Below, piece after piece: positions 7,044 to 12,218 of a stretch of 12,218 nucleotides of DNA. A program made the position numbers and the translations under genes. Position 1 is the first letter of the stretch, and every line of letters begins with the position of its first letter. The stretch covers positions 1-12,218 of the forward strand of contig JAJTHJ010000005.1 of NCBI GenBank assembly GCA_021298875.1. The letters run 5' to 3'. Origin of the DNA: Burkholderiales bacterium (lineage in GTDB: Bacteria > Pseudomonadota > Gammaproteobacteria > Burkholderiales > Burkholderiaceae_F). The notes under the pieces were generated by a model. That model was not told where the DNA came from and ran no database searches. It worked only from the letters and a program-made list of their open reading frames with translations.

Positions 7044-7274
7044 ATGGCTAGTGTGTACACCACCGAACGACCGGCCCCTGCGGCCGGCCTGCCGCACAGT
7101 GGCGGGTTCAAGCTCATCTTCCTGGTGAGCTTCACGGTGCTGTTAGCGGTCGCCCTGATCGCCCAGGTCGTGGGGCTGCACTGGCGTCAATGGTTCCCCG
7201 GCGCGGAGGGCGCGCCATCGCTGTTGTCCGGCGTGAAGCAGGCGGTTTACAGCTTCATGTCCTATCTGACCTAG
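7044..7274 (+). CDS. Unidentified 76-residue single-helix membrane protein between pufB and pufA
   Basis: I do not recognise this protein as a named family. It starts at an ATG seven bases after GAGGAG (7031-7036) and stops at TAG 7272-7274, inside the ribosome-binding site of pufA, so it is expected to be translated with the antenna genes. Layout: a Thr/Pro/Ala-rich N-terminus (1-19), one hydrophobic helix at about 22-45, an aromatic belt LHWRQWF (45-51), and an amphipathic tail ending AVYSFMSYLT. The end of the helix lines up with LH1 beta without gaps: IAQVVGLHWRQWF against IAHVLAWSWRPWF of the neighbouring PufB. Gln41 stands where beta has its bacteriochlorophyll-ligating His; His46 is five residues further on. 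It lacks the beta signature LTDxEAxxFH. It could be a beta-derived ring component, an accessory subunit analogous to PufX or protein W, or a displaced PufQ-like protein. Expression is near certain, function unknown. Confidence 0.85.
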   Translation: MASVYTTERPAPAAGLPHSGGFKLIFLVSFTVLLAVALIAQVVGLHWRQWFPGAEGAPSLLSGVKQAVYSFMSYLT

Positions 7275-7287
7275 GAGGAAATTTCAC

Positions 7288-7473
7288 ATGTGGAAAATCT
7301 GGCTTTTGTTCGATCCGCGGCGCGTACTGGTTGCGCTGGGTGTGTTTCTGTTCGTTCTGGCGCTGCTGATTCACTTCATCCTGCTCTCCAGCAACAAGTA
7401 CAACTGGATCGAGGGTGGCGCGAAAAGAGCCGTGGCAGCGCAGATGGCGCCGGTGCCGCCGGCACAGAAATAG
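7288..7473 (+). CDS. pufA: Light-harvesting complex 1 (core antenna) alpha subunit
   Basis: This 61-residue single-helix protein pairs with the beta chain to hold LH1 bacteriochlorophyll. It has the canonical alpha opening MWKIWLLFDPRRVLV, a membrane helix with the magnesium-ligating His29 in ALLIHFILLSS, and Trp40 in KYNW eleven residues later, the position that hydrogen-bonds to the pigment acetyl group. The tail is Ala/Pro-rich. A strong AGGAGGAA (7273-7280) overlaps the stop of the preceding small gene and lies seven bases before the ATG. High translation is expected, as required for an antenna present in many copies per reaction centre. Confidence 0.95.
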   Translation: MWKIWLLFDPRRVLVALGVFLFVLALLIHFILLSSNKYNWIEGGAKRAVAAQMAPVPPAQK

Positions 7474-7493
7474 CGCCGCACACGGCTGGGCGA

Positions 7494-7539
7494 GAGCGGG
7501 CCGCGGCGCGCGCGTCGCGCCGTCCCGTTTCGTCCGCTC
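7494..7539 (+). promoter_or_regulatory. pufA-pufL intercistronic stem-loop
   Basis: Within the 129-base gap after pufA, CGGCGCG (7504-7510) and CGCGCCG (7516-7522) form a perfect seven-pair stem with a CGCGT loop. An outer stem, GAGCGG (7494-7499) with CCGCTC (7534-7539), can enclose it. There is no T-tract. In Rhodobacter, hairpins at the same position block 3'-5' decay and make pufBA mRNA outlast pufLM mRNA, setting the antenna to reaction-centre ratio. The same role is inferred here from position and structure. Confidence 0.65.
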
Positions 7540-7602
7540 GCGGCTGCGCGACGTATCGAGGGAGTGCGCGGCGCCTGTGCGCCCGCCTGAGGAGTGTTGG
7601 CA

Positions 7603-8427
7603 ATGTCCATGCTCAGTTTTGAACGCAAATACCGGGTCCGCGGAGGAACGCTGCTGGGCGGCGATCTGTTCGACTTCTGGGTCGGGCCGTTCTACGTCGG
7701 CTTCTTCGGGGTGACGACGATTTTCTTTTCGGTGCTGGGCACGGCGCTGATCCTGTGGGGCGCGTCGCAGGGGCCGACCTGGAACGTTTGGCAGATCAAC
7801 ATCGCGCCGCCGGACCTGTCCTATGGTCTGCGGCTAGCGCCGCTCGCCGAGGGCGGCTTGTGGCAGATCATCACCATCTGCGCGATCGGCGCCTTCGTCT
7901 CGTGGATGCTGCGCGAGGTCGAAATCTGCCGCAAGCTCGGCATGGGGTTGCACGTGCCCTTTGCCTTCGGGGTGGCGATCTTCGCCTACGTGACGCTGGT
8001 GGTGATCCGACCGGTGCTCATGGGCGCCTGGGGACACGGTTTCCCCTACGGCATCTTCAGCCATCTGGACTGGGTGTCCAACGTGGGCTACCAGTACCTG
8101 CACTTCCACTACAACCCGGCGCACATGATCGCGGTGAGCCTGTTCTTCACCACGACGCTGGCGCTCGCCCTGCACGGCTCGCTGATCCTGTCGGCCAGCA
8201 ATCCGAAAAAAGGCGAGACGGTCAAGGCGGCCGAGCACGAAAACGCCTACTACCGCGACCTGATCGGCTACTCGGTCGGCGCGTTGGGCATCCACCGCGT
8301 GGGGCTGATCCTGGCGCTGTCGGCCGGCTTCTTCAGTGCGGTGTGCATCGTCATCAGCGGGCCCTTCTGGACCCGCGGCTGGCCCGAATGGTGGAGCTGG
8401 TGGCTCGACCTGCCGATCTGGAAATAG
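7603..8427 (+). CDS. pufL: Photosynthetic reaction centre L subunit
   Basis: The L subunit carries the active electron-transfer branch of the type II reaction centre and forms the QB site. It has 274 residues and five membrane helices. Counting the initiator Met, His154 (SHLDW) is the accessory-bacteriochlorophyll ligand, His174 (NPAH) the special-pair ligand, and His191 and His231 are iron ligands. Glu105 corresponds to L104 near the bacteriopheophytin and Tyr163 to the conserved L162 between cytochrome and special pair. In the QB pocket, Glu213 is L212 but Asn214 occupies the L213 position, as in Blastochloris viridis rather than Rhodobacter. The ATG at 7603 follows TGAGGAG (7588-7594) by eight bases and gives the usual MxMLSFERKYRVRGG start. 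An in-frame GTG at 7594 overlaps that ribosome-binding site and is rejected. Confidence 0.97.
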   Translation: MSMLSFERKYRVRGGTLLGGDLFDFWVGPFYVGFFGVTTIFFSVLGTALILWGASQGPTWNVWQINIAPPDLSYGLRLAPLAEGGLWQIITICAIGAFVSWMLREVEICRKLGMGLHVPFAFGVAIFAYVTLVVIRPVLMGAWGHGFPYGIFSHLDWVSNVGYQYLHFHYNPAHMIAVSLFFTTTLALALHGSLILSASNPKKGETVKAAEHENAYYRDLIGYSVGALGIHRVGLILALSAGFFSAVCIVISGPFWTRGWPEWWSWWLDLPIWK

Positions 8428-8445
8428 CGGCGCAAAGGACACGAC

Positions 8446-9432
8446 ATGGCAGCCGAATATCAAAACATCTTCACGCGCGTGCAGGTGCGCGGGCCGGCGC
8501 ACATGGGGCCGGCCACCTCCGGTTCGTGGACGCGCGATCCGACCACGTTCTTCAACTACTGGCTGGGCAAGATCGGCGACGCGCAGATCGGCCCGGTGTA
8601 CCTGGGCTTCTCCGGCCTGGCCGCGATTCTGTGCGGTTTCATCGCGATCGAGATCATCGGCCTGAACATGGCCGCCTCGGTCAACTGGGACCCGGTGCAG
8701 TTCGTCCGGCAGTTGCCCTGGCTGGCGCTGGAGCCGCCGCGGCCCGAGTACGGGTTGTCGTTGCCGCCGCTCAATGAAGGCGGCTGGTGGCTGATGGCGG
8801 GGTTCTTCCTGACGATGGCGATCCTGCTGTGGTGGTGGCGCACCTACCGCCGCGCCCGCGCGCTCGGGTTGGGCACGCACACCGCCTGGGCGTTTGCCTC
8901 GGCGATCTGGCTGTACCTGGTGCTGGGCTTCATCCGCCCGCTGGCGATGGGTTCGTGGTCGGAAGCGGTGCCCTTCGGCATCTTTCCGCACCTGGACTGG
9001 ACCGCGGCGTTTTCGATCCGCTACGGCAACCTGTTTTACAACCCGTTCCACGCGCTGTCGATCGCCTTCCTGTACGGCTCCACGCTGCTGTTCGCGATGC
9101 ACGGGGCGACGATTCTGGCGGTCAGCCGCTTCGGCGGCGAGCGCGAGCTGGAGCAGATCACCGACCGTGGCACCGCCTCGGAACGCGCCGCGCTTTTCTG
9201 GCGCTGGACGATGGGCTTCAACGCCACGATGGAGTCGATCCACCGCTGGGCCTGGTGGTTTGCGGTGCTGACCACGCTCACCGGCGGCATTGGCATCCTG
9301 CTTACCGGCACCGTGGTGGACAACTGGTACCTGTGGGCGGTCAAGCATGGCGTGGCGCCGATGTATCCGCCGGTGTTCCCGCCCTTTGTCGATCCGGTCA
9401 CGGGGGCCACGGTCCCGGGAGTGTCGCAATGA
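8446..9432 (+). CDS. pufM: Photosynthetic reaction centre M subunit
   Basis: The M subunit pairs with L to bind the special pair, the inactive branch, QA and the non-haem iron. The 328-residue protein starts MAAEYQNIFTRVQVRG and its numbering coincides with the Rhodobacter M chain. His182 (accessory pigment), His202 (special pair), Tyr210, Trp252 near QA, and the iron ligands His219, Glu234 and His266 are all present. Asp45 in KIGDAQIG stands where Rhodobacter has Asn44, the known partner change for Asn at L213. The C-terminus extends past the usual end with a Pro-rich segment (YPPVFPPFVDP), typical of reaction centres that carry a bound tetraheme cytochrome. The gene is 18 bases after pufL with an AAAGGA site, and its stop overlaps the pufC ATG. 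Confidence 0.97.
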   Translation: MAAEYQNIFTRVQVRGPAHMGPATSGSWTRDPTTFFNYWLGKIGDAQIGPVYLGFSGLAAILCGFIAIEIIGLNMAASVNWDPVQFVRQLPWLALEPPRPEYGLSLPPLNEGGWWLMAGFFLTMAILLWWWRTYRRARALGLGTHTAWAFASAIWLYLVLGFIRPLAMGSWSEAVPFGIFPHLDWTAAFSIRYGNLFYNPFHALSIAFLYGSTLLFAMHGATILAVSRFGGERELEQITDRGTASERAALFWRWTMGFNATMESIHRWAWWFAVLTTLTGGIGILLTGTVVDNWYLWAVKHGVAPMYPPVFPPFVDPVTGATVPGVSQ

Positions 9433-10790
9433 ACGCGCCGAATCGCTCAATCCTCGCCGCGGTCGCGCTGGCCGGCGCGACCGTCCTGCTGGCCGGCTGC
9501 TGGGAGCGGCCGCCGATCGACAGCGTGCAACGCGGCTTCCGCGGCACCGGCATGGTCGAAGTGGTCAACCCGCGGCTGAACGCTGCCGTGTTCGAGGCCA
9601 ACCAGGCGCCGCCCAGCATCCCGGGCGAGGCCGCCGGCCCGCCGGCCCGCACCGTCTACCAGAACCTGAAGGTACTGGGCGACCTCGACGTGGCGAGCTT
9701 CAACCGGCTGATGGCCTCGTTCGTGACCTGGGTGGCGCCCGACCAAGGCTGCGCGTACTGCCACAACGAAGCCAACTTCGCCGAGGACGCCAAGTACACC
9801 AAGATCGTGGCGCGCCGGATGCTGGAGATGACGCGCACCGTCAACGGCCAGTGGACGGCCCACGTCGCGCAAACGGGCGTGACTTGCTACACCTGCCACC
9901 GCGGCCAACCGGTGCCGCAGAAGGTGTGGTTCGTCGATCCCGACGGCACGGGCTCGGACAAGTTCGCCGGTTGGCGCTATGGCCAGAACGCACCGGCCGC
10001 CGGCGTCGGCCTGACCTCGCTGCCGAAAGACCCGTTCACGAGCTACCTGCTGCAAAAGGGCGAGATTCGCGTTGCCGGCAACGACCCGCTGCCCACCGAC
10101 CACAAGGCGAGCATCCAGCACACCGAGTGGACCTACGGCTTGATGATGCACTTCTCCGCCGGCCTCGGCGTCAACTGCACCTATTGCCACAACACGCGCT
10201 CGCTCGGGGTGTGGGATCAAAGCACGCCGCAGCGGGCCACGGCCTGGCACGGCATCCGCATGGTGCGGGCGATGAACAACGAGTACCTCACGCCCTTGAC
10301 CGCGGCGTTCCCACCCAACCGGCTCGGCCCGACCGGCGACGTTGCCAAAGTCAACTGCGCGACCTGCCACAACGGTGTCTTCAAGCCGATGTACGGCGCG
10401 CCGGTGGTCAAGGACTATCCGATGCTGGTCGGCCCGCCGCCCGCCCCCCCGACGCCGCAGGCCGCACTCGTTCGCGAAGTGCTGATCGTGTACTTCGACG
10501 TCGGTTCGGCCCAGTTGCGCGGCATCGCGCCCGAGGTGCTGGCTTTCGTGGTCGAGAAGCTCAAGGCCAATCCGCAGGCCAAGGCGGCGGTCTCGGGCTA
10601 CCACTCGGCCAGCGGCGACCGCGCCGCCAATGCCGAGCTCGCCAAGCAACGCGCCTTTTCCGTCGCCGGCACCTTGCAGGCGGCGGGCTTCGCCCCCGAC
10701 CGCGTGGTGCTCGCCAAGCCGCAGGTGGTGCAGGCCAACGTCGCCGGCGAAGACCCGGCCGCGCGCCGGGTGGAGGTGACCGTCCGCTAA
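9429..10790 (+). CDS. pufC: Reaction-centre tetraheme cytochrome c subunit with C-terminal OmpA-like domain
   Basis: PufC is the periplasmic electron donor that re-reduces the photo-oxidised special pair. The N-terminus is a lipoprotein signal with lipobox LLAGC (Cys24), so the mature protein should be anchored by lipid. Four CxxCH haem sites are seen: CAYCH at 108-112, CYTCH at 153-157, CTYCH at 250-254 and CATCH at 310-314. Candidate Met ligands lie in the helices before them (RRMLEMTR, GLMMHFSAG, IRMVRAMNNEY). At 453 residues it is about 100 longer than usual. After a Pro-rich linker (about 336-344), residues 345-453 read as an OmpA/MotB-type domain: VLIVYFDVGSAQL, then LKANPQAKAAVSGYH, then AANAELAKQRAFSVAGTL and a terminal RRVEVTVR. 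There is one open frame with no sign of a break. The ATG at 9429 overlaps the pufM stop (ATGA). No strong ribosome-binding site is seen, which suggests coupling to pufM. Confidence 0.95.
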   Translation: MNAPNRSILAAVALAGATVLLAGCWERPPIDSVQRGFRGTGMVEVVNPRLNAAVFEANQAPPSIPGEAAGPPARTVYQNLKVLGDLDVASFNRLMASFVTWVAPDQGCAYCHNEANFAEDAKYTKIVARRMLEMTRTVNGQWTAHVAQTGVTCYTCHRGQPVPQKVWFVDPDGTGSDKFAGWRYGQNAPAAGVGLTSLPKDPFTSYLLQKGEIRVAGNDPLPTDHKASIQHTEWTYGLMMHFSAGLGVNCTYCHNTRSLGVWDQSTPQRATAWHGIRMVRAMNNEYLTPLTAAFPPNRLGPTGDVAKVNCATCHNGVFKPMYGAPVVKDYPMLVGPPPAPPTPQAALVREVLIVYFDVGSAQLRGIAPEVLAFVVEKLKANPQAKAAVSGYHSASGDRAANAELAKQRAFSVAGTLQAAGFAPDRVVLAKPQVVQANVAGEDPAARRVEVTVR

Positions 10791-10884
10791 GCAACCGAAT
10801 TACGAAAAGCTGCGCCTTGCGCATGCCCACGTAGTACCCGCGTGCGGGTTTCGCACGCAAACGTTCTTCCCTTGAGGAGGGCAC
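10791..10884 (+). promoter_or_regulatory. pufC-pucB intergenic region with stem-loops
   Basis: The gap holds a small TGCGC-CTT-GCGCA hairpin (10811-10823) and a perfect seven-pair stem, GCGTGCG (10840-10846) with CGCACGC (10852-10858), closed by GGTTT. No T-run follows, so termination is not predicted. It resembles the pufA-pufL element in size and position and may protect the 3' end of pufC mRNA. I find no clear -35/-10 pair and no TGT-N12-ACA site, so the downstream antenna genes probably depend on read-through from puf. Confidence 0.5.
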
Positions 10885-11040
10885 ATGGCAAACAACGAAG
10901 ACAGGGTGTGGCCCACCGGCCTCACCGAAGCGGAGTCGGAGGAGCTGCACAGCAAGCTCATCCAGGGCACGCAGATATTTGGGCTGATTTCGGCACTGGC
11001 CCATCTGCTGGCCTACATGTATTCCCCGTGGCTGAAGTAG
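10885..11040 (+). CDS. pucB: Light-harvesting beta subunit, peripheral (LH2) type
   Basis: This 51-residue antenna beta chain begins at an ATG four bases after GAGGAGG (10874-10880). It shows the beta signature GLTEAESEELHSKL, with His22 at the interface, and His40 in SALAHLLAYMYSPWL as the ligand of the long-wavelength bacteriochlorophyll. The ending YMYSPWLK and the ESEELH block are closer to LH2 (PucB) chains than to the LH1 beta at 6873. In the LH2 structure of Rhodoblastus acidophilus, beta Arg20 (GTRVF) hydrogen-bonds the B800 pigment; the same position here is Gln30 (GTQIF). It forms a pair with the alpha gene that follows 12 bases later. Confidence 0.88.
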   Translation: MANNEDRVWPTGLTEAESEELHSKLIQGTQIFGLISALAHLLAYMYSPWLK

Positions 11041-11052
11041 GAGAGGACAACC

Positions 11053-11265
11053 ATGATCTACGGAAAAATCTGGTGTGTGGTCAAGCCCAGCGTCGGCATG
11101 CCGCTGTTCCTGGGCGGAGTGGCCGTCACGTCGCTGGTGGTGCACTTTGCGATCCTGAACAACACGACGTGGTTCGCCCGCTTCCTGAACGGCCCCGGCC
11201 CGGCGGCCGCGACCGTGGCAGCCGAGGCGGCGGCGCCGGTCGCTCCTCCGGCCGCAAAGAAGTAA
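11053..11265 (+). CDS. pucA: Light-harvesting alpha subunit, LH2/LH3 type with Phe44-Leu45
   Basis: This 70-residue antenna alpha chain follows a GGAGAGG ribosome-binding site. Its opening MIYGKIWCVVKPSVGMPLFL and His31 ligand (LVVHFAIL) align without gaps to LH2 alpha of Rhodoblastus acidophilus, including NNTTWF at 36-41. The positions that tune the long-wavelength band, Tyr44-Trp45 in B800-850, are Phe44-Leu45 here (ARFLNG). That pair is the signature of the blue-shifted B800-820 complex. The initiator Met, whose N-formyl group ligates B800 in known LH2, is retained in the usual context. The tail is rich in Ala and Pro, as in Rubrivivax gelatinosus LH2 alpha. Expression with pucB is expected, with high abundance. 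The LH2-type call is strong; the spectral prediction is inference. Confidence 0.9.
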   Translation: MIYGKIWCVVKPSVGMPLFLGGVAVTSLVVHFAILNNTTWFARFLNGPGPAAATVAAEAAAPVAPPAAKK

Positions 11266-11273
11266 CCGCAACA

Positions 11274-11299
11274 CGCTTGACGTTTGCAAACGACAAGCG
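11274..11299 (+). repeat. 26-bp near-perfect palindrome after pucA
   Basis: The arms CGCTTG (11274-11279) and CAAGCG (11294-11299) enclose CGTTTG (11281-11286) and CAAACG (11287-11292), with a single A/A mismatch in each half. The inner 12 bases are a perfect palindrome. It begins nine bases after the pucA stop and its last two bases are the first two of the terminator stem, so the two RNA structures compete slightly at the junction. It may be a 3'-stabilising mRNA element or a binding site for a dimeric regulator of the downstream gene. Confidence 0.6.
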
Positions 11300-11332
11300 G
11301 GCCGGGGGCGCAAGCTCCCGGCCCGTTTTTTT
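11298..11332 (+). terminator. Strong rho-independent terminator
   Basis: CGGGCCGGG (11298-11306) pairs perfectly with CCCGGCCCG (11317-11325), and the stem can be extended inward by a G-T and a G-C pair around a CGCAAG loop. Seven T residues (11326-11332) follow directly. This ends the transcript that covers puf and the second antenna pair and separates it from the PucC-family gene. Confidence 0.93.
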
Positions 11333-11353
11333 CGCTTGCCATTGCACGCCCCC

Positions 11354-12218
11354 ATGTCCCGGTCTAACGTGGCGCACCCGCGCGCCGCTGCCGAGCCGAT
11401 GAGCCTTACCCGCGCCCTGTTTGCCCGCTGGGCCGCACTCGGGCCGCGCTTCCTGCCGTTTGCCGACGCGGCCACGCCCGACCTGCCGCTGCCGCGACTG
11501 CTGCGGCTGTCGCTGTTCCAGGTTTCGGTCGGCATGGCGCTGGCGCTCCTGGTCGGCACCTTGAACCGCGTGATGATCGTCGAGCTGCGCGTGCCGGCCG
11601 CGCTGGTGGCGATCATGGTGGCGCTGCCGGTGCTGTATGCGCCGTTCCGTGCGCTGGTGGGCTTCCGCTCCGACACGCACCGTTCCGCACTTGGTTGGCG
11701 GCGCGTGCCCTTCATCTGGATGGGCACGCTGATCCAGTTTGGCGGGCTGGCGATCATGCCGTTCGCGCTGCTGGTGCTCTCCGGCGGCGGCAACGTCAGC
11801 GCCTGGCCGGTGTGGATCGGCCCGGCCGCGGCCGCGCTCGCCTTCCTGCTGGTCGGCGCTGGCCTGCACACCACGCAGACCGCGGGACTGGCGCTCGCCA
11901 CCGATCTGGCGCCGGTGGAGTCGCACCCGCGCGTGGTCGGGCTGATGTACGTGATGCTGCTCGTCGGCACCATCGTCAGTGCGCTCGCCTTCGGCGCCTT
12001 CCTGCGCGAGTTCAACGCCGCGCGGCTGGTGCAGGCGATCCAGGCGTCGGCGGTCGCGACGATGATCCTGAACGGCCTGGCGATGTGGAAGCAGGAACTG
12101 CGTAACCCGAAGCGCTTTGCCGAGCGGCGCGAGGAGCCGTCTTTTGCCGAGGCCTGGCGCGGCTACCTGGCCGGCGACGCGAGCGCACTGCGCCGGCTGA
12201 TCGCCATCGCGCTGGGCA
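11354..12218 (+). CDS. pucC: PucC/LhaA-family antenna assembly protein, N-terminal part (runs off window)
   Basis: The frame is open from the ATG at 11354 to the window end, giving 288 codons of a multi-helix membrane protein. It matches the bacteriochlorophyll-delivery branch of the major facilitator superfamily: LSLFQVSVGMALALLVGTLN, then RVMIVELRVPAALVA, then YAPFRALVGFRSDTHRS and GWRRVPFIWMGTLIQFGG, with ELRNPKRFAE after the sixth helix. Family members (PucC, LhaA) help assemble LH2 and LH1 and are about 430-480 residues, so roughly 60% is present. Position behind an LH2 pair favours PucC over LhaA, but the paralogues are hard to separate from a fragment. An ATG at 11399 is an alternative start; neither has a good ribosome-binding site. 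A terminator lies just upstream, so the gene needs its own promoter or read-through. Confidence 0.85.
   Translation, partial: MSRSNVAHPRAAAEPMSLTRALFARWAALGPRFLPFADAATPDLPLPRLLRLSLFQVSVGMALALLVGTLNRVMIVELRVPAALVAIMVALPVLYAPFRALVGFRSDTHRSALGWRRVPFIWMGTLIQFGGLAIMPFALLVLSGGGNVSAWPVWIGPAAAALAFLLVGAGLHTTQTAGLALATDLAPVESHPRVVGLMYVMLLVGTIVSALAFGAFLREFNAARLVQAIQASAVATMILNGLAMWKQELRNPKRFAERREEPSFAEAWRGYLAGDASALRRLIAIALG

Noticed and set aside
6873..7274. pufX or a standard pufQ in this operon
   Set aside because: No frame after pufM resembles PufX, and the bchZ-pufB gap has no membrane-spanning PufQ-like frame. The 76-residue gene at 7044 is left unnamed because its similarity to PufQ is only in general layout.
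7834..9450. 538-codon open frame on the minus strand opposite pufL and pufM
   Set aside because: It is a shadow of GC-rich coding sequence: low-complexity Arg/His/Gln-rich product, no motif, fully antisense to two certain genes.
9290..10834. 514-codon + strand frame overlapping pufM and pufC
   Set aside because: It is the +1 shadow of pufC, which has a lipobox and four haem motifs in its own frame.
10840..10858. Hairpin after pufC as a transcription terminator
   Set aside because: No T-tract follows the stem and no promoter is visible before the downstream antenna genes.
10561..12015. 484-codon minus-strand frame across pucB, pucA and the PucC-family gene
   Set aside because: It crosses an intrinsic terminator and a long palindrome and gives a low-complexity product; the + strand genes explain the region.

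Overview
This window is a stretch of a purple-bacterial photosynthesis gene cluster. Every supported gene is on the + strand. The 5' end of a carotenoid gene and the 3' end of an antenna-assembly gene are cut off by the window edges. Base composition is GC-rich, with strong G/C preference at third codon positions. The order crtE-crtF-bchCXYZ-puf, a tetraheme PufC, and an LH2-type alpha subunit with an Ala/Pro-rich tail point to a phototrophic proteobacterium, most likely a betaproteobacterium of the Rubrivivax/Burkholderiales type. The taxon is inferred from gene order and sequence style, not from a search.

Layout. 1-1633: end of crtE (GGPP synthase), then crtF (carotenoid O-methyltransferase), whose reading frame is broken near 640-647. 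1634-1778: an AT-rich control region with a sigma70-like promoter and two tandem TGT-N12-ACA palindromes, 8 bp apart, one over the -35 and one over the -10. This is the classic CrtJ/PpsR arrangement of bchC promoters. 1779-6730: bchC, bchX, bchY, bchZ, tightly packed (ATGA or TGATG junctions, or a 10-base gap), encoding 3-hydroxyethyl-(bacterio)chlorophyllide dehydrogenase and the three-subunit chlorophyllide a reductase. 6731-10790: a puf operon encoding LH1 beta, an unidentified 76-residue single-helix protein, LH1 alpha, reaction-centre L and M, and the cytochrome subunit PufC. 10885-11265: a second antenna pair of LH2 type (pucB/pucA-like), closed by a strong intrinsic terminator. 11354-end: start of a PucC/LhaA-family antenna assembly protein.

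Together the genes make carotenoid and bacteriochlorophyll a, the reaction centre with its core and peripheral antennae, and an antenna assembly factor. Folded-RNA elements lie at crtE/crtF, bchZ/pufB, pufA/pufL, pufC/pucB and after pucA, consistent with differential expression along polycistronic messages.

The unusual points are: (1) a small membrane protein inserted between pufB and pufA that ends its helix like an LH1 beta chain but has Gln where the bacteriochlorophyll-ligating His should be; (2) an OmpA-like domain fused in frame to the C-terminus of PufC, which could tie the reaction centre to the cell envelope; (3) an LH2 alpha subunit with the Phe44-Leu45 pair of B800-820 (LH3) antennae, encoded directly behind pufC; (4) a frameshift in crtF; (5) an Asp-to-Ala change in the otherwise conserved CDPK motif of BchX.
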